From Nilaparvata lugens (taxonomy: Eukaryota > Arthropoda > Insecta > Hemiptera > Delphacidae), in the NCBI RefSeq assembly GCF_014356525.2, contig NC_052506.1:23016707-23080706 (forward strand): a stretch of DNA of 64,000 nucleotides, given 5' to 3'. The notes under the pieces were generated by a model. It had not been told where the DNA came from. It saw nothing but the letters and a program-made list of their open reading frames with translations, and did no database searches. Shown piece by piece: positions 11,082-22,730 of this stretch. Position 1 is the stretch's first letter. Every line of letters begins with the position of its first letter. Both the position numbers and the translations under genes were made by a program.

Positions 11082-13780
11082 GTAAGATGTTACGTCCCAC
11101 TTCAATATTAATTTTTCCTTTGTGGATTTGAATTCAATCATCGTTGCTTTTGATTCAGTGGAATCATCATAAATAGTGAAATTCTCCTCAACTGTCAGCA
11201 TTGGTTAAATGGGAAGCATTTATATTATGTATAAGCAATGCTGACAGTTTGAAGCGAATCTCACTGTACCTCTTTTCTATCGTAACGAATACAGCGACAG
11301 GTCTTATGGAGGAAGCTTTTCAAATTCTCCCTATCTACCTACCTACCTTCCAATTATTACATCATATTTTCATGAATATGTATTACTTTTTTCGTAAATC
11401 TATTATTTTATCGTTTCATTAATATCATAGCAAGTTTTCATCAGTATTCATTTATTATTACATACTTGATAAATATCGTAGGAAGTTATCATCAACATTC
11501 ATTTTACTTTCCTTGCCCTATTACCATAGGTAAGGAAAGTATTGCTATCCGAAAAAATTAAGGTACCCAATTTCCAAATTTCTATACGTTCCAAGTAAGT
11601 GAGTCAAAAAAGTGGTTTTTGGGTATTGGTCTGTATGTGTACACGATATCTCATCTCCCAATTAACGGAATTACTTGAAATTTGGAACTTGATGTCCTTA
11701 CACTATACGGATCCGACACGAACATTTCGATCAAATGCAATTCAAGATGGCGGCTAAAATAGCGAAATTGTTGTCAAAAACAGGGTTTTTCGCGATATTC
11801 TCGACAACGGCTCCAACGATTTTGATCAAATTTATACCTAAAATAGTTATTGATAAGCTCTATCAACTGCCACAAGTCCCATATCTATAAAAATTTCAGG
11901 AGCCCGGCCCCATCTATGCAAAGTTTGATTTCAGATTCCCAATCATCAGGCTTCAGATACAATTTAAAGAAAAATTTCAAATGGAAAATATTAAGCATGA
12001 AAATCTCTACTATTAATGTTTAATAACATTTTCACCTACAATTGAAAATAAAGTCGAAATAGTCGAAATTCGAGAACATGTGATTATTCAATTGCTAACT
12101 GTTGGCAACTGTTGATTCTATTAAATTATTCACTATGAAGAGATAGCAGACCTCGTGTGTCTCCAGCGTTATTGTCCTGTCACCAGGTGGCTCAGATCTT
12201 TGAATAGTAGACTTGAGATGCGCGTGAACACTAGCGTCAGGTGATCAATTTTCATAACGGCAAGGAAAGTTGTGTGAGTGCGCAACACCAGATTTTTTAA
12301 TTAATTACTTGATTAAATTGTATCAGGGAATCAAGCAACTCTGACTTGCAATATATATTTTTCTTCAATGCTCTTTCATAAATTTATTATCATTCTTAAT
12401 AATATATTGACATGATTGTGCGTAAAAATAAGCTACAGCACTCAGATGGCATTAAAAATAATAGTTGGCTATGCACCAAACTAATAATAATTATTATAAC
12501 ACCATGTAATGACTTGCTAATTTTTCCTTTAGATTTTACAGAAAAGTTAATGGTTTTAAGAAAGTCTCCTGTGTATTGGGCGTAGGAAGGGGTGCTCAGA
12601 GAGGTTTGGAATGGAGAAGAAAATTAGAATAATTTGACGCTGTATTGACACTGCAGTAATCCACTTACTGCACTCGTCTGCTCCCTGGATGAATAATAAT
12701 TTTTTCCCTGAATTTGTTTTGAAGCGCTTGACACAACACTTTGAAATTATTGACTTCCTCCTTTTAGTAATTCTCGGTGATTATAGCTTAGATTGGAACC
12801 TCCATAAAGAAGTTTTTTATAAAGTTATTAAAAGATGTCAAATTAAAAAATAAATTTCCAATTAAAATTATGATCAACAATCTAAGACTATCAAGATAAC
12901 ATTTTATCGAGTGTAAAATTCATTATTCATACTGTGAAAGAATTAGATATCCCAACTAATAAAAGTTTGAATGATGTTAATTGATTTTCAATTAGAATAT
13001 TCGTCAATCGTCATCCTCCTAACCAATAATAACGTAATTTTGTGCTCTAAAATCAATTTATTATAGAATAAAACTAATCATTATTAGTTTTACAAATTAA
13101 CATTATATATGACAATTTTACCATTTCTCTAATATTTTCAATTTATTGTATTCTTTTCTCATTCACAACGGTGGTATACTAGATTCATTCAATAGATCAA
13201 ATAATGAAAATGATCTTTATTCAAATCATTTTACGCTCATTTTTCAACTGTTCACCTTATTCGTTTCGATTTAGGGCCATACCACATTAAGCGTTTTTCA
13301 GGCGCCAACCGAATCAGCCAATCAGAGATCTTCCTGCCCTTTCGACTCTAAAAACGCCTAATATTGTCTGATCCTTATTCTTTCTGTAATCAACGTTGGA
13401 TCTAGTGAATATATTACTCAAGTAACTAGAATGAATTTCAAGTAACACTTGACATGGTATTTTCTTGTTTTCAACTTATTCCGCTCGATATATTACTTCA
13501 TAAATTTTCGACGGTGACTCTGCAACTTGATTACTCAGTTCATAATAGTTGAGTCGTAATACATTGTTGCATGTTACATAAAAAGGTCATAGGTGGTTAG
13601 CGCTATCCTTCTTATGTGTGAAGTAATGTACCCTGTAAGGTATCACCCCTCGACTTAATGGTATGTAACATTTCTATTACGTAAAACCGCATTGCCTAGT
13701 AATCATGTTACGATGTATTATGTACGTCAAGAGGGTTGGAAACCTTACAAGTGAAATGTCACCATTTATATTCTCAAAGC
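11082..13780. other. Repeat-rich intergenic DNA
   Basis: No coding exon is supported here. The segment holds the ACTTTCCTTGCC element at 11506-12270 and a short repeat around 13260-13375 with inverted AAGCGTTTTT / AAAAACGC ends. The rest is AT-rich unique-looking sequence. Confidence 0.5.
11506..12270. repeat. Nonautonomous DNA element with ACTTTCCTTGCC termini
   Basis: The left end ACTTTCCTTGCC and the right end GGCAAGGAAAGT are perfect inverted 12-mers. A second GGTAAGGAAAGT lies 15-20 bp inside the left end. The interior is noncoding and includes CAAGATGGCGGCTAAAATAG. A class II nonautonomous element is inferred from the ends only. Confidence 0.5.
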
Positions 13781-15029
13781 AGTGAAACGTAAGTATCAGT
13801 TGGTTTATTCCTACATACTGGATTGGTGTGCTAAGTTTGCTAACGTTTAAAGTTATTCGAACTGTGCTGTGGAACTGTAATTTTTAACAAGTGAACAATC
13901 TACTGTTGGACAAAATATACTTTGAAATTTTTGTGAACTTTGTAAAGTGAGCATTCCACTTGTTCTATATACTGTATCAGTTGGACTTATACTTAACTAA
14001 TTCTTGTGAACTGCGGAAAATCTTTGTGTTACGGATGTATTTTGTTTATAAAGCTAAAAAATCATCTCTGTCAAGTGACAATAATTTCTGTGATCTGTGA
14101 TTTGAATCCAAGTGACTGTAGAACTTGAGTATGGGTCACATTGAAACATTTGTTATTTCAATGATATTTCAACAACTGAAAAGGTGGTAAATTTTTTAGA
14201 GGAAAATATTTTCTTTAATAAATAACATGAACTTCAATGTGATCTACAGACTTTCGGAAAATATTAGATTGGCCGGGTAAACTGCTCAGCTTCTCTACAA
14301 AAAATTCTATTATATTATAAGAAAAACTATTACATCGTTTTCTACTTACTAAGGTAGCTTTCCAACTACACATGAAATTCGTGATTTAACACAGCGTTTT
14401 GGAATTTACTGAATTATAAAATTGTATGTGAACACTTATCAACAAAGATTCTACAAATAATTTATAAATTAGTAGTTTTAAAGATTTCAAACATTAATCT
14501 TCTAAAGAAGTTCAAAACTCTAAATCCTTCAGACAGCTTACTTTATTTTCCATTCATAAACGCGATATACATAGTGAAGTATTGTAAAAAACACTTGAAT
14601 TCAATTGGATTCGTTTAAAAACTTGAGTTGGCTTATTTAATTTCTTTAATCTCAAAAATTGTGTTACCATTTTTATTTACTAAAACTTGAAAGCATAATC
14701 AACATTTTACAAATTAAATTCTCTTACATTATCATATCTACTGAACTCTAAAACTGTAACTACTTCTTGAATTAATTTTTCACATTACTTAGCCTAGTAT
14801 TGATTGTTTTGTTGATAATGTTGTGATAGCTAGTTCAATTTCTTGAATCTCAATACAACTGTGTTAACATTTTCAACTACTGAAACGTAAAAAGCTTTAC
14901 TTGTTGAACTATTGTTCCACAATATTCATGTATTGCTTTATGATAGCTAAATCAATTTCTTGTTCTCATTAACAGTGTTGACATTACAACAGTACTTGAA
15001 CTAATTTCATACCGATTGTTTTGTGGATA
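13781..15029 (+). promoter_or_regulatory. Probable 5' region / long 5' UTR of the 15030 gene
   Basis: This stretch lacks coding potential and has no clear splice acceptor just before the 15030 start, so the downstream ORF may have a long unspliced leader. A TCAGT motif at 13796-13800 fits an arthropod initiator, but it is not backed by a clear TATA box. The assignment is tentative. Confidence 0.25.
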
Positions 15030-16397
15030 ATGTTCGATAAATCATCCGAAGAAATGAACTCGAATGTGTTCAAAATCACGAAAGAAAAGCTACTGTCGAT
15101 CGCCAACAACGCAACCAAGAAGGACACCAATAGCAGTAGACCACCGAACAACAGAGGCTACCATCGGCTCAAGTCAACATGGATCCCAAGGAGTTGCCAA
15201 ACCATGAAGGACCATCCGACCCAGATGAATTTCTCTTACTGGAACAGGGAAGACATGTCACTCCTGAAAAACTGGATGGCTGATAAACCGGACAATTTCG
15301 TTGATCAATCTCAAACAAATCCTGAGGTTGACTGGACCACAGATGGAACCTCGAATCCTGAAGTGAATTTCGCAAACTGGTCAGCAAATGACACGAATCC
15401 TGAGGGAAATTTCGCGAACTGGACCACAAATGATATCAATCCTGAGGCGAATTTTGCAAACTGGGACGACAACGAAGAAGAAGATGAAGAGGAGGATGAT
15501 AGTACCTACGATGATTTCTATTCGAACATCAACAACAGACAGATAGAAGAGGTGGACATTCAACAGGTGAGAACCATCGAGAACTGGCTGCAGGGAAAGC
15601 CTCACTCCGACTCTGTCTATAGTCTAGAGTCTTCTGACAACGATGACAGCTTCCCTCAAGATGACAACAACCTCCCCACCAATGACACAAACAACAACGG
15701 CTACAAAACTGATCCAGTAATTGTCATGAACGATGACTTCATTGAGATTCATTTTGATTCGGAAACTGCTCTACAACAAGCCCAGGAGAGTTTCGATAAA
15801 TTTGACAACAAGATTAGTAGATGTATCCCTAGGAATAGAAATAATCACCATGTTGAAATTCAATCTTCAAAAATCATCAAAACTAACGGGCTCAGTCCGA
15901 GACATCCGCCCTTGTACAAAAATTTCCTTGAGAAGGATGATGGTGGTTCTAGTTCGGATAATGCACAAAGTTCTGATAGTTGTAACAGTCTTGACAATCA
16001 GGTGATTGATGATTGGGAGGAGAGTGTCAGGCAGTCCTGTTACAACGAGCATAGACAACTTCGCCAGTATCTTCCGAAAGTTGAGGATGCTCAACGGGCA
16101 TCTCAAGGTCATCAAGCATCCCAAGGTCACAAGACACCGAACGCTTTCAAACGAATCGGCAGCTGTAAAATAAAGTCCGAGGACCTTTCGGCGAGTTTTG
16201 CTGAATCGAAGCGCGAGTTGAAGAATTTTCTGAGTTTTAGGAAGCCGAAAAAGAAGAACCAGTGCAAGAATAGGGTGGTGGTTGGTGAGGAGGGGGTAGC
16301 GGGTCCAATTTGGCCGGCAGTTCTGCTCACTTTTGACAGAGGTATTTCGCCCACTCCCGACTCCCAGCCCAATCAATTGAGTCCGTCCAGCTGCTGA
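15030..16397 (+). CDS. Uncharacterised acidic single-exon protein with NPE-NFANW repeats
   Basis: This is an uninterrupted ORF of 455 codons plus stop, starting at ATG (MFDKSSEEMNSNVFK). I do not recognise a family. Four tandem units of 12-14 residues lie at about residues 95-150, the last three being NPEVNFANWSANDT, NPEGNFANWTTNDI and NPEANFANWDDNEE. They run straight into an Asp/Glu stretch. Further on are an Asn/Asp-rich region, a Ser-rich block (GGSSSDNAQSSDSCNSLD), a segment DDWEESVRQSCYNEHRQLRQ that could be helical, and a basic patch SFRKPKKKNQCKNR near the C-terminus. There is no signal peptide or membrane segment. Length and third-position behaviour suggest a real gene; a nuclear or cytoplasmic regulatory protein is only a guess. 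No intron is visible in the ORF. Confidence 0.7.
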   Translation: MFDKSSEEMNSNVFKITKEKLLSIANNATKKDTNSSRPPNNRGYHRLKSTWIPRSCQTMKDHPTQMNFSYWNREDMSLLKNWMADKPDNFVDQSQTNPEVDWTTDGTSNPEVNFANWSANDTNPEGNFANWTTNDINPEANFANWDDNEEEDEEEDDSTYDDFYSNINNRQIEEVDIQQVRTIENWLQGKPHSDSVYSLESSDNDDSFPQDDNNLPTNDTNNNGYKTDPVIVMNDDFIEIHFDSETALQQAQESFDKFDNKISRCIPRNRNNHHVEIQSSKIIKTNGLSPRHPPLYKNFLEKDDGGSSSDNAQSSDSCNSLDNQVIDDWEESVRQSCYNEHRQLRQYLPKVEDAQRASQGHQASQGHKTPNAFKRIGSCKIKSEDLSASFAESKRELKNFLSFRKPKKKNQCKNRVVVGEEGVAGPIWPAVLLTFDRGISPTPDSQPNQLSPSSC

Positions 16398-16885
16398 AAA
16401 ATTTGACATTTTGTAGACTTTCAATATTATTATTTTATAAATTAACTTGATAAGTTATTATTGTGATTTCAATCCAATTCTGTAGGCCTATAGCACATCA
16501 CATCTAATACATTCAAAGCTATAAACAGAAATGTTTTCCGAATTTTCCCATAAAATTTTTCATTAAATGATCCCGTCCAGTTTATTTAATAGACAGTTGA
16601 GACTTTTGGCATGAAGATGGATATCAATAGTACGTTCTACCTTGATTGTTGATCTTGAAACTAATTATTTCTACTTCACTATTTCAGTAATATTTCACGT
16701 CATCTCAATTCTGCAATATTATTGCATTTTCGTCCTCACAGTACAGTAACGTTAAAGTATTCTCACAATCCTTAGTAGAGCTGTTTTTCTTTGGTGTAGG
16801 CTTCGAGAAACAGACTTATCAGTGAACTCTTGATAATACCATGCAATGAATACAAATAGATATTGAAGTGCTCCACTTTTATAAT

Positions 16886-17220
16886 AGGGGTATTCACAAT
16901 GTTGTTTTAGTCAGCTAAAGTGCTATTTGATAATTCTGGATTGTGAACGCGCCATCTGCTATTAGCTAACTGCAGTAGCGATCCAAGGATAATTTGTGTA
17001 ACTCAAAGTTAGTTTGGAAAAGTAAGATTATAAACATATGGCTGCCGTTTTAACTGAGATAGCTAGAGTTAGCGGACTCAAACCTGCGCTATCTGCTATC
17101 TCGTCTGTTAATTTTTTTTAACGTACCACTATAGCATTGAGTTAACACAGACTTAGCAAATAGCTGGAGATAGCGAATAGCTCGACTTAGCCAGCTAACT
17201 CAAACATTGTGAATACCCCT
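16886..17220. repeat. MITE with AGGGGTATTCACAATGTT termini
   Basis: The left end AGGGGTATTCACAATGTT is matched by AACATTGTGAATACCCCT at the right end. Inside are several imperfect copies of TTAGCTA/TAGCTAA-type motifs on both strands. It is noncoding and flanked by AT-rich ATAAT / AATAAT. Confidence 0.75.
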
Positions 17221-17828
17221 AATAATTTGGAAAAATGGAAAATATTTTGTTGAAAGCCAATATATTAATGTTATAATTGTTACGAAAAAATTATTGAGTA
17301 ATATAATTAGGTACTTTAAGTAATATAATATTATAATCCAGTTAATAATATTTATTAATCTATTTTATGGTTGATGGATTGTGCGGTTGTGTACGGTACC
17401 GCTTGTGATAATGGTGGCTTATTGTATAAACATGTAATAAATTACAAATTTCATATTCTATTAATTTTTTATTCATAAATCCTGTGGTCTACCAATTTAT
17501 TCAAGCTTGAATGAAAATTGCTTCAGATCTTATCGGTATGTTTACCAATACTTTTTTACATCATTCATTCAAATATTGGTGTATCGTAAAAGATAAATTT
17601 AATCAAATTACAGGAACAGCAAAGGGAAGTAGCATATATATATTCTTGGTACATTGTTAATATCTTATGTAAGTAATGTACCAAATTTTCAAAACAAATT
17701 ATCTCCTTTAGAGATGATATTCAACATAGACTACTACTGACACAGTCTATAGCGAGATGAAGTGATATTAATTTTATCCATAATCACACAGTGTATGGCG
17801 AGATGAAGTGATATTATTTACCCATAAT

Positions 17829-17983
17829 GAAAACATAAAGCTGCTGACAATTATCACAAATTTTATTTGAAGAAACCAAAAACACCAATGATGACACATT
17901 GGAGATCACACCATAAGATGTTGAAACATGATTGTGTTTCTACAAATAAAATTTGTGATAGTTACTATATCTTAGTGTTTTCA
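17829..17983. repeat. Imperfect hairpin repeat
   Basis: AATTATCACAAATTTTATTT on the left and AAATAAAATTTGTGATAGTT on the right are inverted copies, about 85 bp apart. The region is noncoding and lies between the acidic orphan gene and sulfakinin. Confidence 0.45.
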
Positions 17984-18578
17984 TCATTAACATACCGGTA
18001 CTACATTTTCCATCATCACTATTGTTCTTGTTGAGTCAATTACCTTACATACCGGTAGCCTCATAAAATAAAATGAAATTTCTCCACAAATAGAAAAAGG
18101 AAAATATTGGAGTGGTGTTTCAAAAAGAAGTACAAAGAATCTTAAAATTTGAATCCAGAATCGAACCCACAACCACAATAATTGTAAATTATTTACCGTA
18201 AACAGGAAATACCTTCCTTTACAGCATATTTCTTTAACCTACAAAAAAGCTTAAGATCCATCAAAAATTCTTAGGAAACCAATTCTTCATAATATTTTTC
18301 TCAAAGGAAAATATATTTTTATTCAAAGAGTAGAATAATCTGATTATTGCCAAAATGAAGCCACTGTAGACCCAATCACCTACATAGATGAATATTGAAA
18401 ACAAGAATTGTCTGATCAGAATAAGGGGGGATGAGCGTCGCAATTGGGATGGCGGTGGGTGGGGGGGCTTGTCTGCTGGAGTAATTTCATTTTCCTTGTC
18501 TTAGAACCATCAAAACTCCCTCCCCTCCTCACCCACCCACCTGGCTAGCACCCCCTCATTTTTCCACCTTATTTTGTT

Positions 18579-18668
18579 CTATATATATTAAGTGGCTGCA
18601 ACAAGAGGCTCTGCTCATTCCTTTACTGGCAGCGCTTGGAAAACTTTTCTCTCTCCAGTGCAATCTGA
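18579..18668 (+). promoter_or_regulatory. Probable TATA promoter and 5' UTR exon of the sulfakinin gene
   Basis: A TATATATA box at about 18580-18588 is followed about 35 nt later by an initiator-like TCATT (18615-18619). A GT donor at 18669 (CTGA/GTAAGT) could end a noncoding first exon of about 50 nt. The next good acceptor in the same strand is TTTTCTATCAG at 22722, eight bases before the sulfakinin ATG. Splicing across this 4 kb interval is inferred from spacing and motif strength. Confidence 0.5.
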
Positions 18669-18869
18669 GTAAGTTGACATTTTATTGCAAATATCGAATA
18701 GGTAGACTCCTAATGATCATCTAAAAATCATCCAATCATGCTCAAACACTTATATTTTGATTGAATAAATGATAAATTATACAACTAAGACTCATTTGAG
18801 TATTTAGATTGTGCTAATTGAAAGATTGAATTACCAGGAATTACTAGTACCGTAACCTTTTTTATTTTA

Positions 18870-19408
18870 TCTTAGACACGACTAGTTTCGACCAATCAGG
18901 CCATTATCAAGTGTCAAAATACTTGTCCAAAACTAGTACCAAATTCTTTATACCGTAACTTATTAAACTTGAACTTATTCTTTATAACTCATTTATTTTA
19001 AGCATTATGTTCAGAAATTGAAAATAATATTAGAATAGTGGAACCTTAATCCCCTAGGGTGGAACTCCATATACTTAGTGGAGCGGCGAAGGTAACTCCA
19101 AGCTTGAGAGTTGAATGTATAATGCATGTATTTAAATTGGCCAAAACATTAGAATTACAAATAATTACTAGTACATTTTTTTAGACATGACAAATTTCGG
19201 CCAATCACGTCATTATCAAGAGTGTCAAAATACATAATCCAAAATAATATATAATAAGGATACTAGTCATTCTTCATACCGTAACATATTATCTCTACTC
19301 AACTTATTTAACTTTAACTTATTCTTTATAACTTCTTTATTGTGACCATTATTATGTTAAAAAAATGAAAATCATATTACAATAGTTAAGCCCCTAAGGG
19401 TGGCTTCA
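18870..19408. repeat. Two diverged direct copies of a ~200 bp repeat
   Basis: One copy runs from about 18870 to 19063 and the other from about 19184 to 19408. Both share GACACGACTAGTTTCGACCAATCAGGCCATTATCAAG-like starts (second copy GACATGACAAATTTCGGCC), a middle TTATTCTTTATAACT and an end CCCCTA-GGGTGG. The copies lie in the predicted sulfakinin intron. The repeat class is not recognised. Confidence 0.55.
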
Positions 19409-20730
19409 CTACTATTCACTACCAGAGTGTGCCACCAATTAAGTGCATCAAAGGTCTGTAGAAAGACTTGCATTAAAATGCAAAACTAAGCTTGAAGCTA
19501 TACCTTGGCCACTCCACTATGTTTCCACCCTATGTGAAACACTCACAGAATATTTTTAATTATTGCAGAATTCGTATAGTGTACTAGGATATATCTATAA
19601 TTTAGTATTCTGCATCGATTAATAAAGTGAAAGATAATCTTTTTATGCTATTCAGTGTTTAGAACTATTGATTCGCAGACATGTTTAGAACTACCGGTAT
19701 TGTGTTAATTCTTGGTGCATTGATCTTTGACGCATCTGTAACTCAAATATTTTAGGTACTGCATCTCGAAAATTGATGTTCAATTATTATTCTATTTTAT
19801 CAATCACAGCTGTGAACAGCTTCATAATTCTACAGTATATTTGTACGGCGTTTTACTTATGTATATGCATTAATAATATATTGTGTTTTATGGAAAACTG
19901 CAATACGGTACTAAATAATTATTTTGAAATCTTTATAAATCAAATTGTATTCTTACAACAGTACACAATTAAAGAAAAGTACTGTTGTGAAACAATTGGA
20001 GTTGCTATTGATAAATAACATGTTCATTAATACTAATAATACTAATTCATTTTTGAAGTAGCCTGCTGGTGTGCATTTCTACACAGTCACTTTTATATAT
20101 ATTCAATCAGACACTTTTCATCGAATATTGCCATTGAAATCATTGATAAAGATGATTCAGTTCAAGGTTTTTTTTGTCACAAGATTTGGTTACTAGATCT
20201 CAAACTTTCTCAATCAGGCCATATCCTCTGAGATAGGTTGCAATCTTTTGCCTAAATGTTATCCTCATTTTTTAATTACTCAACACATATTATATTATTT
20301 CATGATTGAACCAAATTTGATGCAATAGAGCGTATTTTATCAAGCCTCTTCTGAATATCCTATTGTCTTCAACTTACTCTTCACAAGCTAACCCTATATT
20401 CTTGTGAATGAACCATCATAGTATAGGCCTAGTATACAAATGCTGAATATTATGGTATCTATAACGACGATATCCACGTTACAATGGAGTAAGATGAGAC
20501 AGCAGGTCAGCAGCTTTGCTGCTTTGCCGATTCTGTGCCTTCTTTAGAATATTGTTGATATCGGTAGTACAGGGTTGGGCAGGGAGGTATGGATGATTGT
20601 AATAACAGTTACACACTCATTTTTCAACGAAACTCAAAATTTATTTTTTTAGTGTGTACCTTGGAGCCATTATAGCCATTATAGGAATTGAAGAGGGAAA
20701 AATAGAAACAAAGATTATGTACGAAAAATA

Positions 20731-21190
20731 ATATCTGTTACATGCTGTCCGTTTTTGTCCATACACTCTTGTAGACGTTGTGAGAAGATGTCCATACTCC
20801 TCTGAAGCATTACACGTGGTACCGCTCGAATTTATTGTGTTATTGTTTCACTCAGGGTTTCAAGGGTTCGTGGTTTGTTTATGTATGCAGGTGCTTTTAG
20901 GTAGCTCCGTAAAAAATATTCACAAGGTGACAGGTCCGGTTACCGAGGAGGCCACTCCACATCTCCACGCAACAAAATGAGGCGTCAAGGGAAGGTCTGC
21001 CTTAGAAATTCCATAGCTGCTCTCGATGTATGGCATGTCGCCTCATCTTATTGAAACCATACAGTTTTGACGTTGATACGTAGTCTTCTTAATTTGGCAG
21101 AAAAAATTCACGCAGCATCGTTAGGTAACGATCCGTATTGGCAGTGACGGTTCGACCGTTTTATCGAAATAAGTAAGGGCCAATAATAAG
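20731..21190 (-). pseudogene. Decayed DDE transposase fragment (Tc1/mariner-like)
   Basis: Translating the minus strand across frames gives a degraded transposase C-terminal half. It has a GPY...NGRTVTANTDRYL-like stretch, then a segment resembling KTVWFQQDGATCHT with substitutions, then PDLSPCEYFLRSYLKAP and further conserved C-terminal residues. Several stops and a frameshift interrupt it, so it cannot encode a working protein. The QDGATCHT and PDLSPC(D/E)(F/Y)FLW motifs carry two of the catalytic acidic residues in this transposase group. Family assignment is by motif memory. Confidence 0.6.
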
Positions 21191-21194
21191 TTTC

Positions 21195-21365
21195 ATGGGG
21201 CTACCTGAAAGCACTTGTATACATGAACAAACCACAAACCCTTGAACCCCTGAGTGAAACAATAACACAATAAATTTGAGCGGTACCACGTGCTATGCTT
21301 CAGAGGAGTATGGACAACTTCTCACAACGCGAAACGGACAGAATTCAACAGATGTTATTTTTCGT
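21195..21365 (+). pseudogene. Second transposase 3'-end fragment, opposite orientation
   Basis: The plus strand reads a second copy of the same transposase tail, including GYLKALVYMNKPQTLEPLSE and AVPRAMLQRSMDNFSQR, with stops. It mirrors the minus-strand fragment at 20731-20960 and forms the other arm of the foldback. Confidence 0.55.
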
Positions 21366-22060
21366 ACATAGTCAATGTTTTAATTGACCCCTCTTTAATT
21401 TTTAAAATGGCAACATCCAAGGTTCACACTAAAAAAGGAAATTTTTAGTTTCGTTCAGAAATGAGTGTGTAACTATGTTATTTCAAATCATCCATACCTC
21501 CCTGCCCAACCCTGAGGATTACATATCTCATTACTGTTCATTATTCTTGTTTGAAATAATCAATATTATTTTATCCATCAGGTAAATAATTTTTTTATGA
21601 TTCAATAGTTAGTATCATAATTGATATTAAATATTTTGTTTATCAATTATATTTCTACATTGTTAGAAAACAATCTGGCAACGTTGCATAGCTATAAAAG
21701 GATAGCGCTATATGGTTTATCGAATAATAGACAAGGATCAATACCAATTTTAATCAAATACTGCCATTATAACGTGGACCTCATTATAAGTAGGCCTACT
21801 GGCCAACCCTATTAACCATTTTTAGTATGAAGGGTTGCTAATAATACGGAGAGTCCATTTTCACTAGGCATCAAGTCTGCAAACCAATCTAAAAAAATGA
21901 AACAATGTAGGCTACATTACTCATTTATTTTTGAGGTAGAGTCTACTGGTGTGAATCTCTGCAGTCTGCACTGTGACTTCGATACCGTATCAATCGACAA
22001 TGTATAGGAGATGTGTTTTGACGTCTTTTGACGTGACCTTTGCATCTATGATACCTATCT

Positions 22061-22691
22061 AAAGCCGCGTCCACACTATGTCGATCGACACCGATCGACA
22101 AAGTCGATCGACAATGTCGAACAAGTCTGGACGTGTCGCTCGACATTGTTGAGCGCTGTCGAGTCGAGTCGAACGCAACCCGATTCAGGTCGGTCCGGAT
22201 CAAAGAAAGTCGAGTCGAACGCACCAGTGTGGACGTGTGGATCTTGTCACTGCCGTTTTAGAAAATAGAATAGTGATATACTGTTGTGAATTAGTGAATA
22301 TACTGTTGTGAATATACTGTTAGTGAATATACTAGTTAGTGAATAGTGAATATACTGTTGTTCAAGTGCTTACATTTTTATTGAAAATGAATTGGAGTGA
22401 TACCCAAACGTCGAATTTTATTGAAATGTACCATGATCGTTCTTACTTATGGGATTCTTATTTAAAATAAAACACTCGATTAAATATAAGCTGACTAAGA
22501 TAAAACACTAAACACTAAAACACTAAAACACTTAAAACACTCGATTATGTATGAACATTTATGATGGTTGTCGATCGACTCGTCCACATGTACTGAGGCA
22601 ATTTTGTCGAGTGACACAGTCGAAGGTGTCGAGCGACTTTATCGATCGACCGGGTCGACAGAGTCGATCGACATAGTGTGGACACGGCTTT
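22061..22691. repeat. MITE with AAAGCCGCGTCCACACTATGT termini
   Basis: The left end AAAGCCGCGTCCACACTATG and the right end CATAGTGTGGACACGGCTTT are inverted copies. Sub-terminal GTCGATCGAC units are repeated on both sides. The middle includes short direct repeats of GTGAATATACTGTT at 22264-22350. The right end stops about 30 bp before the acceptor of the sulfakinin coding exon. Confidence 0.75.
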
Positions 22692-22730
22692 TAATAATCA
22701 ACTCTCGTATGTTTTCTATCAGGCCACTAG

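Larger units (their letters stand above)
16398..18578. other. Intergenic DNA between acidic orphan gene and sulfakinin promoter
   Basis: No gene is supported. A possible polyadenylation signal AATAAA lies at 17436-17441. The segment contains the inverted-repeat element at 16886-17220, a hairpin around 17829-17983, and on the minus strand near 18145-18185 a B-box-like GGGTTCGATTCTGG that may mark a tRNA-derived SINE. GC-rich runs (GGGTGGGGGGG and CCCACCCACC) lie at 18425-18555 just before the sulfakinin promoter. Confidence 0.4.
20570..21514. mobile_element. Foldback DNA transposon remnant with transposase fragments
   Basis: The ends CAGGGTTGGGCAGGGAGGTA and TACCTCCCTGCCCAACCCTG are inverted copies, and similarity continues far inward, for example GTACGAAAAATAA versus TTATTTTTCGTAC. 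Transposase-derived sequence occurs in both arms, pointing inward-out, so the element looks like two 3' halves of a transposon joined head to head. It lies inside a MITE in the predicted sulfakinin intron. Confidence 0.65.
20469..21787. repeat. MITE, TAGTGAGGTCCACGTTATAATG family, split by another transposon
   Basis: The left part near 20469 carries TATCCACGTTACAATGG and the right part ends CATTATAACGTGGACCTCATT near 21787, with the family block AAAAGGATAGCGCTA...AATAGACAAGGAT at 21698-21740. The two halves are separated by the foldback element at 20570-21514, which probably inserted into this MITE. Confidence 0.6.

Noticed and set aside
15169..16424. Minus-strand frames opposite the acidic orphan gene
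   Set aside because: They overlap the longer plus-strand ORF entirely and lack protein-like composition.
20780..20980. Plus-strand 66-codon frame
   Set aside because: It is antisense to the decayed transposase fragment.
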